64,000 bases of DNA from [Clostridium] scindens. GTDB lineage: Bacteria; Bacillota; Clostridia; Lachnospirales; Lachnospiraceae. Position 1 is the stretch's first letter. The number at the start of each line of letters is the position of its first letter. The stretch lies in NCBI RefSeq assembly GCF_019597925.1, contig NZ_CP080442.1, positions 2,026,001-2,090,000 on the forward strand, given 5' to 3'. The notes under the pieces are model-generated. The model searched no databases and had not been told where the DNA came from. It saw only the letters and a list, made by a program, of their open reading frames with translations. This document shows positions 40,867-50,124 of this stretch, one piece after another. The position numbers and the translations under genes are program-made.

Positions 40867-43254
40867 CTATTCATGTCCGAATATGCGCTGGGCATAATAG
40901 ACAGACTGCATGGCGTCCTTGCCATAAAAGTCCGCTCCGATCATATCCGCATAATCCTGGTTCAGCACAGCTCCGCCAACCATGACTTTACAGTCCGGCT
41001 TATGCTTACGCAGCAGCCGGATCGTCTCTTCCATACTGGTCACGGTGGTGGTCATAAGGGCGCTTAAGCCTACCAGGCTTACCTCTTCCTTGATGGCCGT
41101 CTCCACGATCGTCTTAGGGGGAACATCCTTTCCCAGATCAATCACATCGAAACTATAGTTTTCCAGCAGCACCTTCACGATATTCTTGCCAATATCATGG
41201 ATGTCTCCCTTGACTGTGGCCAGAATGATCTTATCCTTTTTCTCCATATCCCCGCCGCTTTTCGCCAGTTCGTCTTTTAGCACCGCAAAGGCGATCTTGG
41301 CTGCATCCGCGCTCATTAGAAGCTGCGGCAGGAAGATGGTTCCCTTCTCGAATCCTTTTCCCACCACGTCCAGGGCCGGAATCAGATACTGGTTGATAAT
41401 GGAAAGCGGCTCCTGCTCCTTTAGAAGCGTCCGCGTCGCATGGTGCGCTTCTTCCTTGAGGCCTTTTTCAATGGCCTCCTTAAGGGTCATCCTGGAGCCT
41501 TCTGATGATGCGGGAAGTACAGGCTGGCTTCCATACTGGCGGATATAAGCCTCGCAGTTGCTGTCATAATTCATCAGCGCGCAGAAGGAATAATAGGAAC
41601 GCATCATATCCTCTGAGGAAGGATTGATGATTCCCGCGCTCAGTCCGTTCTGCATGGCCATCGTATAAAAGTTGGAATTGATCGCTGGCCGGTATGGAAG
41701 CCCAAAGGATATGTTGGATACGCCCAGCACCGTGCGGACGCCGTAAGCCTCCCTGACGCCCTTTAAGGCATCCAGGGTCACTTTCGCTCCTTCCGGCTCC
41801 GAACTGATGGTCATGGCAAGCACGTCAATCACGATATCTTTCTTGTCTATCCCGTACTTTCCGGCCTCTTCAATGATCTTTCCTGCTACCTTGACTCTTC
41901 CTTCTGCTGTCTGGGGAATGCCCTCCTCGTCAATGGTAAGGCCGATTACTACGCCGCCATACTTCCGAATCAGCGGGAATACCTCATCCATGGATTCCTT
42001 CTTCCCATTGACAGAATTTACCATAGGCTTTCCATTGTAGATCCGCATGGCAGCTTCCATAGCCTTTGCGTCAACGGTATCAATCTGGAGCGGCAGGCTG
42101 GTCACGCTTTGGAGCTGTGTCACTACCTCCTGCATCATGGCAGCCTCGTCGATATCCGGCAGCCCCACATTCACGTCTAATATGTGGGCGCCCTTATCCT
42201 GCTGCATGATTCCTTCCTTCAGGATATAATCCAAATCATGGTCCTTTAGCGCCTGCTTGAACTTCTTCTTTCCGGTAGGATTGATCCGCTCTCCGATGAT
42301 GACTGGCTTCTCTCCCAGCACGACCGCCTTCCCATAAGAGGATACGATGGTCAGGTCTTTGCGAGATGGGGGTACAACGGACAATCCTTTCGTCCTGCCA
42401 ATCATGGCGCGGATATGCCCTGGCGTTGTCCCGCAGCAGCCTCCGATGACGCAGGCTCCCATATGGACAATCTTCTCCATCGTCTGGGCGAACTGTTCCG
42501 GATCCACGTCATAATAGACTTGCCCGTCCCTTTGCTTCGGAAGCCCCGCATTGGGCTTGACAATAACGGGAAGGGACGTATAGGCAAGAATCTCTTCCAG
42601 AATGGGAAGCATCTGCTCTGGCCCCATTCCGCAGTTGATTCCAAGCGCGTCCACCCGAAGGCCTTCCAGCAGGGCGACCACGGATGGCACATCGCCTCCG
42701 GTCAGAAGCTTGCCCTTCTCGTCAAAAATCATCGTTGCGAATACGGGAAGCTCCGTATTTTCTTTCGCTGCCAGCACGGCCGCCTTAACCTCGTAGGTAT
42801 CGCTCATGGTCTCAATATGGATCAGGTCGGCTCCCGCCTCTTCCCCATACTTCATTACTTCCCGGAAGGCTTCATAGGCTTCTTCAAATTCCAAGTCTCC
42901 CATGGGTTTTAAGAGTTTTCCAGTGGGCCCCACATCCAGCGCCGTATAAGTCCTCCTGCCAGCGCCTGCTCCCAGGCAAGCGCCTTTCTTGACATTTTCG
43001 ATCGCCGCATTGACAATCTCTTTTAAATCATAGGAGGCATCGTGGAACTTCAATGCGTTGGCGCCAAACGTATTAGCCAGCACGATATCGCTTCCAGCCT
43101 CAAAATACTGGCGGTGGATATCCACCACCTCGTCCGCGTGCTCGATATTCCATACTTCCGGAAGTTCGCCGGGCTTAAGCCCCTTGGACTGAAGCAAAGT
43201 GCCCATTCCTCCGTCAAAATATAGTAGTTCTTTTCCCAGTCGTTCTAATAACAT
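40867..43254 (-). CDS. metH: Cobalamin-dependent methionine synthase core (MetH without reactivation domain)
   Basis: Transfers the methyl group of methyl-tetrahydrofolate to homocysteine through B12. The 795-residue protein has a homocysteine domain (1-290; zinc cysteines in GINCGMGPEQ and GGCCGTTPGHI), a pterin-binding domain (about 310-570; IGERINPTGKKKFKQAL, LDVNVGLPDID), a cap (about 580-670) and a B12 domain with KGDIHDIGKNIVKVLL, whose His ligates cobalt, then GLSALMTTTVTSME. The AdoMet reactivation domain of E. coli MetH is missing and is supplied by the gene before it (43310-43957). AAAAGGAG precedes the ATG. End of a metF-activation-metH unit. Confidence 0.93.
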   Translation of the reverse strand: MLLERLGKELLYFDGGMGTLLQSKGLKPGELPEVWNIEHADEVVDIHRQYFEAGSDIVLANTFGANALKFHDASYDLKEIVNAAIENVKKGACLGAGAGRRTYTALDVGPTGKLLKPMGDLEFEEAYEAFREVMKYGEEAGADLIHIETMSDTYEVKAAVLAAKENTELPVFATMIFDEKGKLLTGGDVPSVVALLEGLRVDALGINCGMGPEQMLPILEEILAYTSLPVIVKPNAGLPKQRDGQVYYDVDPEQFAQTMEKIVHMGACVIGGCCGTTPGHIRAMIGRTKGLSVVPPSRKDLTIVSSYGKAVVLGEKPVIIGERINPTGKKKFKQALKDHDLDYILKEGIMQQDKGAHILDVNVGLPDIDEAAMMQEVVTQLQSVTSLPLQIDTVDAKAMEAAMRIYNGKPMVNSVNGKKESMDEVFPLIRKYGGVVIGLTIDEEGIPQTAEGRVKVAGKIIEEAGKYGIDKKDIVIDVLAMTISSEPEGAKVTLDALKGVREAYGVRTVLGVSNISFGLPYRPAINSNFYTMAMQNGLSAGIINPSSEDMMRSYYSFCALMNYDSNCEAYIRQYGSQPVLPASSEGSRMTLKEAIEKGLKEEAHHATRTLLKEQEPLSIINQYLIPALDVVGKGFEKGTIFLPQLLMSADAAKIAFAVLKDELAKSGGDMEKKDKIILATVKGDIHDIGKNIVKVLLENYSFDVIDLGKDVPPKTIVETAIKEEVSLVGLSALMTTTVTSMEETIRLLRKHKPDCKVMVGGAVLNQDYADMIGADFYGKDAMQSVYYAQRIFGHE

Positions 43255-43309
43255 CTATCTGCTCCTTTTGCCCTCTTATCTTCTCTGTCTGTAAATACTC
43301 TTGTCTCGT

Positions 43310-43957
43310 CTATGAACATCTCCGGTATACGCAGTCTGTCTTTTCACAGGCCTCGCATCCTTTGATATGACATGGCGCCTTGATCCTGCTAAGGCCGATC
43401 ACCGCCGTCACAGACTTCATCGGTGTCAGCATGCCTCCGGCCGTCATCGTAAGCCCGATGGTCTTGGCGGCATCCAGCATCCGGAGGATCTCTTCCTGAT
43501 GCCCGATGGAGAAGTCGCCATACCCGGGGCTGAACCGGGGCCTTAGATAAAGGCCTTCTTTCGCCATCTCTTCTTCCATCTTTCCCTGCCAGTCATCCAG
43601 GTATTCCTCCAGGATCGTGGTAGCGCAGGCCTGCAGCGTGACTACCCTCGCCATATCTGACAGGGCATGCTTTCGCATCAGCAGATCCACCTGGGCGCCC
43701 AAAGTTGCCCCCAGAACGATCGCCTTCTCGCATCCATTCATATTCTTCCTGAGATTCCTGCTTTCAATGTTCATCTGTCCGATCTGTATGCAGCCGTCAT
43801 CCTGGAAATTCAAGTCAAAAATGCGATAGATGATTCTTCTGCCCGCCGCCTCTTCCAGTTCCCTGAAGGAACTTTCCACCAGCGCAAGCGTGTGATCATC
43901 TACCGCATGCCTTCCATATCCCAAGTAACGAACTGCTTCCTTCGTCCTTGTATCCAT
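43310..43957 (-). CDS. Stand-alone methionine synthase reactivation-domain protein
   Basis: A 215-residue protein matching the C-terminal AdoMet-binding domain of MetH, which re-methylates oxidised cob(II)alamin. The key element is RFSPGYGDFSIGHQ (about 140-153), equivalent to the RxxPGYG motif, followed by GLTMTAGGMLTPMKSVTAVIGLS. The last 20 residues hold four cysteines (CHIKGCEACEKTDC), absent from the E. coli domain and possibly a metal site. It lies 11 nt after metF and 55 nt before metH, in the same direction. GAGG precedes the ATG. Splitting of this domain is common in Clostridia. Confidence 0.87.
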   Translation of the reverse strand: MDTRTKEAVRYLGYGRHAVDDHTLALVESSFRELEEAAGRRIIYRIFDLNFQDDGCIQIGQMNIESRNLRKNMNGCEKAIVLGATLGAQVDLLMRKHALSDMARVVTLQACATTILEEYLDDWQGKMEEEMAKEGLYLRPRFSPGYGDFSIGHQEEILRMLDAAKTIGLTMTAGGMLTPMKSVTAVIGLSRIKAPCHIKGCEACEKTDCVYRRCS

Positions 43958-43968
43958 TTTCTTATCCT

Positions 43969-44838
43969 CTATGCCTTTATAATTGCAGAAAGATTGCTTA
44001 TGATCGCCTCTGCTACTTCCGGCTTATTCATGGAGTAAATATGTATATGGTTCATCCCATTTGCGATCAGGTCAATGATCTGATCTGTGGCATATATGAT
44101 TCCTGCCTGCTTCATCGCATCCGGATCCTCCCCGAAGCGGTCCAGGATCGCGCGGAATCTCTCAGGCAGCACGGTACCGGACAGATCGCAGATGCGCTTC
44201 ATCTGCTTTGCGCTGGTTACCGGCATGATGCCTGGAAGCACTGGGACCGTGATCCCTTTTTCCCGGATTCGGTATAAGAAATTATACAGGATATTATTGT
44301 CGAAAAACATCTGTGTCGTGAGGAAATCCACCCCGCAGTCCACCTTGTGCTTCAGATTCATAATATCGTCTTTCTTATGCGCCGCCTCAACATGTCCTTC
44401 CGGATAGCATGCCGCTCCAATGCAGAAATCCCCCTGGCTCTTAATATCCTCTACCAGCTCGCAGGCATATCTGTAATGGTTTGGCAGAGGGAACTCCCCG
44501 TCCGCCGGGATATCGCCCCTGAGCGCCAGGATATTTTCAATGCCCTGCTCTTTCAACTGTCCGATCACCCCGCGCACCTCATCCTTGGTGGACGATACGC
44601 AGGTAAGATGGGCCAGGCTTGTAACGCCAAGGTCGTTCTTGATCTGCGAGGCGATCCGAACCGTATTTCTGCTGGTGCCTCCGCCCGCTCCATAAGTCAC
44701 GCTTATGAAAGAGGGCCTAAGCGCCGCGATCTTCTCTGTTGCCGCTCTCACTCCTTCATAGCCGGCGTCCGTCTTGGGCGGAAATACCTCGAAGGATACA
44801 TGGGGAGAGTTATCTTTCAGTATGTCTCTTATCTTCAT
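43969..44838 (-). CDS. metF: 5,10-methylenetetrahydrofolate reductase
   Basis: FAD enzyme that makes methyl-tetrahydrofolate for methionine synthase. The 289-residue TIM-barrel protein has SFEVFPPKTDAGYEG at the N-terminus, SVTYGAGGGTSRNT (about 47-60), LTCVSSTKDEV (about 77-87), NILALRGDIPADG (about 98-110) and FLTTQMFFDNNILYNF (about 168-183). AGAGGAG lies 7 nt before the ATG. It opens the metF-activation-metH unit; only 42 nt separate it from glgA, and no promoter is clear there, so partial readthrough from glgA is possible. No S-box (SAM) riboswitch fits in the gap. Confidence 0.94.
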   Translation of the reverse strand: MKIRDILKDNSPHVSFEVFPPKTDAGYEGVRAATEKIAALRPSFISVTYGAGGGTSRNTVRIASQIKNDLGVTSLAHLTCVSSTKDEVRGVIGQLKEQGIENILALRGDIPADGEFPLPNHYRYACELVEDIKSQGDFCIGAACYPEGHVEAAHKKDDIMNLKHKVDCGVDFLTTQMFFDNNILYNFLYRIREKGITVPVLPGIMPVTSAKQMKRICDLSGTVLPERFRAILDRFGEDPDAMKQAGIIYATDQIIDLIANGMNHIHIYSMNKPEVAEAIISNLSAIIKA

Positions 44839-44880
44839 GTCTATGCTCCTCTTTTTCGTATCTTTCTAATCCCATGCTTC

Positions 44881-46317
44881 TTAAATGCCATCGTATAATT
44901 CCTCATATTGCTTTGCGGAATTCTTCCATGAGAAATCCTGATTCATGCCGCGTTCCACAATCTTGTTCCAGTCACGCTTCTTATCATAGTAAATGCGCTC
45001 TGCATAGCGGATCGTTGCCAGCATCTCATGGGCATTATAGTTCATGAAGCTGAATCCCGTACCAGTCTTCTCATATTCATTGTATGGCTCTACCGTATCC
45101 TTGAGTCCGCCGGTCTCCCGAACGATCGGCACGGTGCCGTAGCGAAGGCTCATCAGCTGGCTTAAGCCGCAAGGCTCGAACAGGGACGGCATCAGAAACG
45201 CGTCGCAGGAAGCGTATATCTTATGGGACAAAGCCTCTGAATAATAGATATTCGCCGATACCTTGCCCGGATATTTCCATGCAAAATGCCGGAACATATT
45301 TTCGTACTTTTCATCTCCTGTTCCAAGCGCCACGATCTGGACCGCATCCTGGCAAAGTTCATCCATCACATAGGCGATCAGGTCAAAGCCCTTCTGATCT
45401 GTGAGCCTGGACACGATTCCCAGCATCATGATATGATGATCCTGCTCCAGGTTCAATTCCTTTTGAAGCGCGATCTTATTCTTTATCTTCTCCCTCCGGA
45501 AACTGTCAGATGTGTAGTTTTTCTCGATGTGGGTATCCGTGGCAGGGTCGTAATCTTCATAGTCAATTCCGTTCACAATGCCGGACAGGCAGTTCGAGCG
45601 GGCATTCATAAGCCCCTCCAACTTCTCCCCGTAGAACGGCGTCTTTATCTCTTCGGCATAGGAGTTGCTCACCGTGGTGATCCGGTCCGCATACACGATG
45701 CCGCCCTTCAGGTAATTGGCATCCTTGTACGCTTCCAGCTTGTCAGGCGCAAAATAATACTGCGGAAGTCCCGTAATATCTCTTACCCTCTTAGTATCCC
45801 ATGTTCCCTGGAACTTCAGGTTATGTATAGTCATGATCGTCTTGATCCCCCGGTAATACTCATCCCCATAGCGGAAATTATCCAGATATACCGGAATCAG
45901 CCCTGCCTGCCAGTCATGGCAGTGAATGATGTCCGGCCGGAAGCCGATCACCGGGAGGGCGCTCAACACCGCTTTTGAGAAGAACGCGAACTTCTCGATA
46001 TCCGCGTACATATCGCCATATGGCGCAAATCCGTTAAAATAGTATTCATTATCTATAAAATAGAACGTAATTCCATCGTACTCTAATTCTAGTATTCCTA
46101 CGTATTGTTTTCTCCAATTTAAATCCATATAAAAGTGCGTATGGTAACTCAGTTTTTCTTTCCATTCTTCCTTCATACACATGTACTTAGGCAGCATCAC
46201 CCGTACATCATATTTTTCTTTGTCGAAATATTTTGGTAAAGAACCAACAACGTCGGCAAGTCCTCCTGTCTTAATAAACGGAACCGCCTCCGAAGCCGCA
46301 AAAAGTATTTTTTTCAT
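44881..46317 (-). CDS. glgA: Glycogen synthase (ADP-glucose type)
   Basis: GT5 glycosyltransferase that extends alpha-1,4-glucan from ADP-glucose. The 478-residue protein begins KKILFAASEAVPFIKTGGLADVVG with the KTGGL ADP-glucose motif. The first domain has CHDWQAGLIPVYLDN and TIHNLKFQGTWD; the second has GIVNGIDYEDYDP, VSRLTDQKGFDL and the C-terminal FEPCGLSQLMSLRYGTVPIVRETGGL. GGAGG lies 7 nt before the ATG at 46317; a longer reading to 46347 is not supported. No other glg gene is adjacent. A TATAAT lies 33 nt upstream. Confidence 0.95.
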   Translation of the reverse strand: MKKILFAASEAVPFIKTGGLADVVGSLPKYFDKEKYDVRVMLPKYMCMKEEWKEKLSYHTHFYMDLNWRKQYVGILELEYDGITFYFIDNEYYFNGFAPYGDMYADIEKFAFFSKAVLSALPVIGFRPDIIHCHDWQAGLIPVYLDNFRYGDEYYRGIKTIMTIHNLKFQGTWDTKRVRDITGLPQYYFAPDKLEAYKDANYLKGGIVYADRITTVSNSYAEEIKTPFYGEKLEGLMNARSNCLSGIVNGIDYEDYDPATDTHIEKNYTSDSFRREKIKNKIALQKELNLEQDHHIMMLGIVSRLTDQKGFDLIAYVMDELCQDAVQIVALGTGDEKYENMFRHFAWKYPGKVSANIYYSEALSHKIYASCDAFLMPSLFEPCGLSQLMSLRYGTVPIVRETGGLKDTVEPYNEYEKTGTGFSFMNYNAHEMLATIRYAERIYYDKKRDWNKIVERGMNQDFSWKNSAKQYEELYDGI

Positions 46318-46349
46318 TGCTTTTCCTCCCAACCCTTCAATATACACCT

Positions 46350-46378
46350 ATTATAGCGTATTTTTTTTAAGAAGAAAA
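46350..46378 (-). promoter_or_regulatory. Possible promoter for glgA
   Basis: A perfect TATAAT on the minus strand (46350-46355) between the spo0A stop and glgA, but the -35 region (TTTTCT at 46373-46378) is poor. No spo0A terminator hairpin was seen in this gap. Confidence 0.4.
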
Positions 46379-46381
46379 GTA

Positions 46382-47173
46382 TTATCTGTTTTTATATTCC
46401 AATCTGATCGTATCTGCAATCAATGCGATAAACTCCGAATTCGTCGGCTTTCCCTTGCCATTGCTGACCGTGTATCCGAACAGGTCATCCAGGGTATCCA
46501 GTTTTCCACGGCTCCAGGCCACCTCGATGGCATGCCTGATGGCCCGCTCTACCCTGCTTGCCGTAGTCTGATGCATCTTTGCCACCGTTGGATAGAGTAC
46601 CTTCGTGATCGCATTGAGCACATCCATGTCCTCCACTGCCATGATAATGGCATCCCTCAGATAGTGATATCCCTTAATATGCGCCGGAATGCCAATCTCG
46701 TGGATCATATCCGTCACCCGGTTCTCCAGATTCACCTCGGGCGCTTCTTCCATCTTAAGCCCCTGGGCTGATTGCGTCTTCATCTCATGGCGTATCAGGT
46801 GATTGGCGTTCTTGATCCGGTTCAGGACCATCTCGTTGTTGAAAGGCTTCATGATATAATAGCTGGCGCCTTTCCTGAACGCATCTTCTGTGATCCGCTC
46901 CTGCCCGACTGCCGTGACGACAATAAAGTCCGGCTGTTTCTTCAAGTCTTTATCACCTCCTACCATTTCCATCACGCTTAATCCGTCCATCTTCGGCATA
47001 ATCAGATCCAGCAGTACGACATCCGGCTGCTTTTCTTTTATCAGATGGTACACATCCTCTCCATTGTTCGCCTTTCCGACCAGATTTAATTCTTTATCGC
47101 TGCTGATAATTTCGCCAAGCAAGTCTAGAATTCTCTCATTGTCGTCGGCTATTGCTACGTTTATCTCTCCCAT
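46382..47173 (-). CDS. spo0A: Sporulation master response regulator Spo0A
   Basis: DNA-binding regulator that commits the cell to sporulation when phosphorylated. The 263-residue protein has an N-terminal receiver (Asp10, Asp11, phospho-acceptor Asp56 in VLLDLIMPKMDG, Thr in VVTAVGQ) and the unique Spo0A effector domain at about 150-263 with GIPAHIKGYHYLRDAI, the recognition helix TTASRVERAIRHAIEVAW and PTNSEFIALIADTIRL. The ATG at 47173 has GGAGG 12 nt upstream; a longer reading to 47284 has no such site. It follows spoIVB as in Bacillus and Clostridium. The upstream gap has a 0A-box-like site, suggesting autoregulation. Confidence 0.98.
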   Translation of the reverse strand: MGEINVAIADDNERILDLLGEIISSDKELNLVGKANNGEDVYHLIKEKQPDVVLLDLIMPKMDGLSVMEMVGGDKDLKKQPDFIVVTAVGQERITEDAFRKGASYYIMKPFNNEMVLNRIKNANHLIRHEMKTQSAQGLKMEEAPEVNLENRVTDMIHEIGIPAHIKGYHYLRDAIIMAVEDMDVLNAITKVLYPTVAKMHQTTASRVERAIRHAIEVAWSRGKLDTLDDLFGYTVSNGKGKPTNSEFIALIADTIRLEYKNR

Positions 47174-47274
47174 TTTTACGTATTGCCTCCCTTCCTTACA
47201 TGAAAACCGTCGAGTTAAATTATATAATTTGACATATTGCAAAGCAAGAAATTGCTGTCGTAAAAACTTGACCC

Positions 47275-47285
47275 GAATCGACAAA
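47275..47285 (-). promoter_or_regulatory. Candidate 0A box upstream of spo0A
   Basis: Minus strand TTTGTCGATTC, differing at one position from the TTTGTCGAA core of Spo0A binding sites. It lies 100 nt upstream of spo0A and just past the spoIVB stop. A TATAAT is further down at about 47221-47226. Confidence 0.5.
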
Positions 47286-47286
47286 T

Positions 47287-48357
47287 TTATGACAAAGTGA
47301 CATTTTTCAACATATTTTCAATAAAAATGCCATATCCCTTCGTAGAGTCCTGGACAAATACATGCGTAACCGCGCCCACGATTTTTCCATTCTGCATGAT
47401 CGGGCTTCCGCTCATGCCTTGTACGATTCCGCCTGTAACTTCAAGGAGTTTCTTGTCCGTGACTTCTATGACAAGCCCTTTGTTGATCTCATCCGTATGC
47501 TTGTCGACTTTTGTAATACGAATCTCATAATCCTTCACTTCTCCTTCGACGGCGCAACGAATTGTCGCGGGTCCTTCCTCGATCTCGTCTGTGGATGCCG
47601 TCTCCATAGGCGTCTGGTCTGTAAAAAGCGCGTCAATGCGGTCGATCTTTCCAAAGATGCCGCAGTCCGTATTCTTGGTTATGCTTCCAAGCACATTATA
47701 ATTGTTATAGACAATGATTCCTTCCATCCCTCCCGGCGTGCCGTTCTCTCCCTTCTGGATATCTCTGATGTTGGTCTCGTACACGGTGCCGTCATTGATC
47801 TCCAGCAGCGTATTGGTATCCACATCATGAATCCCATGTCCCAGAGCCCCGAACTGGCTGTCCGCATTCAGGAAGGTAATGGTGCCAAGTCCCTGGGCAT
47901 TGTCCCTGACCCAGATCCCCAGCTTGTAATCTTTGGAGCTGCATCTGACCGGCTTTAACTTGATGTCGATCAGATCCTCTGAGCGGCGCACCTTGAGTAC
48001 CACTTCCTCTTTGTCAATCTTCTTCATTGCATCCACTAATTGCGACTTGCTGCTGATCTCTTCCTCATCCAGGGCCACGATGTAATCCCCCGCCTTAACC
48101 AGGTGGGAGGCAGGCTCATACTCCATGCCGTCCATGGCGGTCACCGCGTCCGTGCCAAGCACCATGACACCCTGGGTCTCCAAATAGATGCCGATGGGCA
48201 TGCCTCCGGGAATCACCATATTTCCGGACGATGTCCCGGCGCTTACTTCCTGGCGCAGCTGGCTGTGCTTGGATTCAATCAGGTAGTAGCCTCCTCCCAC
48301 TGCAACCGTAAATGTAACGATCATGATCAAGATTCTCCGGTACCAGTATTTCCTCAT
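47287..48357 (-). CDS. spoIVB: SpoIVB peptidase
   Basis: Serine protease (S55) secreted from the forespore into the intermembrane space, where it cleaves SpoIVFA to trigger sigma-K processing. The 356-residue protein has one N-terminal anchor helix (about 8-27), a PDZ domain (about 50-135: LVKAGDYIVALDEEEISSKSQL) and the S55 domain with the catalytic His in GALGHGIHDVDT and the catalytic Ser in VQGMSGSPIMQNGK. GGAGG lies 9 nt before the ATG. It directly precedes spo0A, the standard pairing, and is separated from recN by a strong terminator. Not every Clostridium needs the sigma-K checkpoint, so the target may differ. Confidence 0.95.
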   Translation of the reverse strand: MRKYWYRRILIMIVTFTVAVGGGYYLIESKHSQLRQEVSAGTSSGNMVIPGGMPIGIYLETQGVMVLGTDAVTAMDGMEYEPASHLVKAGDYIVALDEEEISSKSQLVDAMKKIDKEEVVLKVRRSEDLIDIKLKPVRCSSKDYKLGIWVRDNAQGLGTITFLNADSQFGALGHGIHDVDTNTLLEINDGTVYETNIRDIQKGENGTPGGMEGIIVYNNYNVLGSITKNTDCGIFGKIDRIDALFTDQTPMETASTDEIEEGPATIRCAVEGEVKDYEIRITKVDKHTDEINKGLVIEVTDKKLLEVTGGIVQGMSGSPIMQNGKIVGAVTHVFVQDSTKGYGIFIENMLKNVTLS

Positions 48358-48372
48358 GCTTCAAAACCTCCA

Positions 48373-48408
48373 AGAAAAAAATAGATACCCATTCTCGGGT
48401 ATCTATCT
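48373..48408 (-). terminator. Terminator between recN and spoIVB
   Basis: A perfect 10-bp stem (48381-48390 with 48397-48406), 6-nt loop, then TTTTTTTC on the minus strand. Only about 20 nt remain before the spoIVB start, so the spoIVB promoter must lie upstream of or within the hairpin. Confidence 0.9.
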
Positions 48409-48442
48409 TATTATGTGGCAATTCTCTATAAATTACTCTGGT

Positions 48443-50116
48443 TTATTTTGTCTGTTTCGCAAGTTCCTTCATCTCCACGGCGCTTTGTACTACCGTATCC
48501 GTAATTTTTGCGCCGCCCAGGATTCTTGCCAGTTCTTCGATGGAACGCTTCTCATCCAGCAGTTCTATGCTGGTCTTTGTATCGCCTTTCTTCGTAGACT
48601 TCTCTATCATGTAGTGATGGTCTGCCATGGCAGCGATCTGGGCAAGGTGCGTGATGCAGATGACCTGATGCTTCTTTCCGATAAGTGCCATCTTTTCCGA
48701 GACTTTCTGCGCGGTCCTGCCGCTGATCCCTACGTCAATCTCATCAAAAATCAGCGTCTCGATATCATCCCGTTTTGCCATCACCGTCTTGATGGCCAGC
48801 ATGATGCGCGACAGTTCTCCTCCGCTTGCCACGCCTGCCAGCGGCTTCACCGGCTGGCCCGGATTCAAGGAAATCATGAATTCGATGTCATCCATGCCTT
48901 CAGCCGTATAGTCCTTCGTGGATTCAAACTGTATCCGGAACTTCACATTTTCAAAATTCAGGTCTTTGAGCCCCTCTTCAATCGCCTCTTCCAGTATCTT
49001 GGCCTGTTTCTTTCGAATCTTCGTAAGCCTGGCCGTAGACTGTCTTAACACCTCTTCGGCCTTGGCGCATTGGTCTTTCAGCCGCAGGATATAATTGTCG
49101 AAATCTTCCAGAATCCCGATCCGTTCTTCCCGGCTGGCACAATAATCCAGTATTTTTTCTATCGTATCTCCATATTTTGTCTTAAGATGGTTAATTTCAT
49201 TCAGACGGTTTTCTGTCTCATAGAATTCTTCATCGGAAAATTCGCAGGTCTTGCTGTAATCGGCAAGTTCCCGGTTGAAGTCGTTCAGCAGGCTGTCCAC
49301 TTCCACCAGCTGGCCATAGAGCTGCGCGGCCCTGTCGTCATATTCGGATGCCTCGGATAACGCGCGGATGGCACGGCTTAAGGCCTCGCTTGCATTGCCG
49401 CCTCCCTCGCTGGTATAAAGATACGCCTCGTTTACGCTGTCCGCGATCTTCTTGCTGTTCGTCATGCGGCGGTACAGGGATTCCAGTTCCTCATCCTCCC
49501 CGGGAAGCAGATGCGCTTCCTGAATCTCGGACACCTCGAACTTTAAGAATGATAATTCCTTGGCCCGCTGAGATTCGTCCGCTTCGGCCTCTTTCAGTTC
49601 TTTTTCGCAGGCTTTGTATGCTTTGTAAGCCTGTGCTGCCTTCTCCTTGTCTTCTGCCAGATATTCCTTTGCAAACGCGTCCACGATGCCAAGATGATTC
49701 TTCTTATACAGCAGAGACTGATGCTCATGCTGCCCATGAATATCAATCAAAATAGATGACGCTTCCTTAAGAAGCCCCATCTGCACCGTCTCTCCATTGA
49801 TCCTGCTTACGCTCCTGCCGGCCATCAGCCGCCTTGAGAGCGTCACCATTCCTTCTTCCGGAAAGATATCCAGTTCTTTTAATTTCTTCTGCTGGCTTTC
49901 ATTTTCCACCAGAAATGTCAGTTCCACGAATCCATACTCCGCGCCCTGGCGCAGGATGTCCTTGGTATAGCGTCCGCCAAGGGCAAGGCTTATCGAACCC
50001 AGGATAATAGACTTTCCTGCCCCGGTCTCTCCGGTCAGGATGTTAAGCCCATCCTTGAATTCTACCTCGATCTCGTCGATTAATGCCAGATTCTTCACAT
50101 GTAAATTCTGTAACAT
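48443..50116 (-). CDS. recN: DNA repair protein RecN
   Basis: SMC-like ATPase acting early at double-strand breaks. The 557-residue protein has Walker A GETGAGKSIILGS (about 30-42), two coiled-coil arms (about 155-230 and 265-370), the ABC signature region SGGELSRIMLAIK (about 425-437) and Walker B TLIFDEIDVGISG (about 450-462). AGGAGG lies 4 nt before the ATG. It follows argR by 8 nt, the order found in Bacillus (ahrC-recN), and ends at the terminator before spoIVB. Confidence 0.97.
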   Translation of the reverse strand: MLQNLHVKNLALIDEIEVEFKDGLNILTGETGAGKSIILGSISLALGGRYTKDILRQGAEYGFVELTFLVENESQQKKLKELDIFPEEGMVTLSRRLMAGRSVSRINGETVQMGLLKEASSILIDIHGQHEHQSLLYKKNHLGIVDAFAKEYLAEDKEKAAQAYKAYKACEKELKEAEADESQRAKELSFLKFEVSEIQEAHLLPGEDEELESLYRRMTNSKKIADSVNEAYLYTSEGGGNASEALSRAIRALSEASEYDDRAAQLYGQLVEVDSLLNDFNRELADYSKTCEFSDEEFYETENRLNEINHLKTKYGDTIEKILDYCASREERIGILEDFDNYILRLKDQCAKAEEVLRQSTARLTKIRKKQAKILEEAIEEGLKDLNFENVKFRIQFESTKDYTAEGMDDIEFMISLNPGQPVKPLAGVASGGELSRIMLAIKTVMAKRDDIETLIFDEIDVGISGRTAQKVSEKMALIGKKHQVICITHLAQIAAMADHHYMIEKSTKKGDTKTSIELLDEKRSIEELARILGGAKITDTVVQSAVEMKELAKQTK

Positions 50117-50124
50117 ACTGCCTC

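Noticed and set aside
44839..44880. SAM or B12 riboswitch upstream of metF
   Set aside because: The gap is only 42 nt and holds just a ribosome-binding site.
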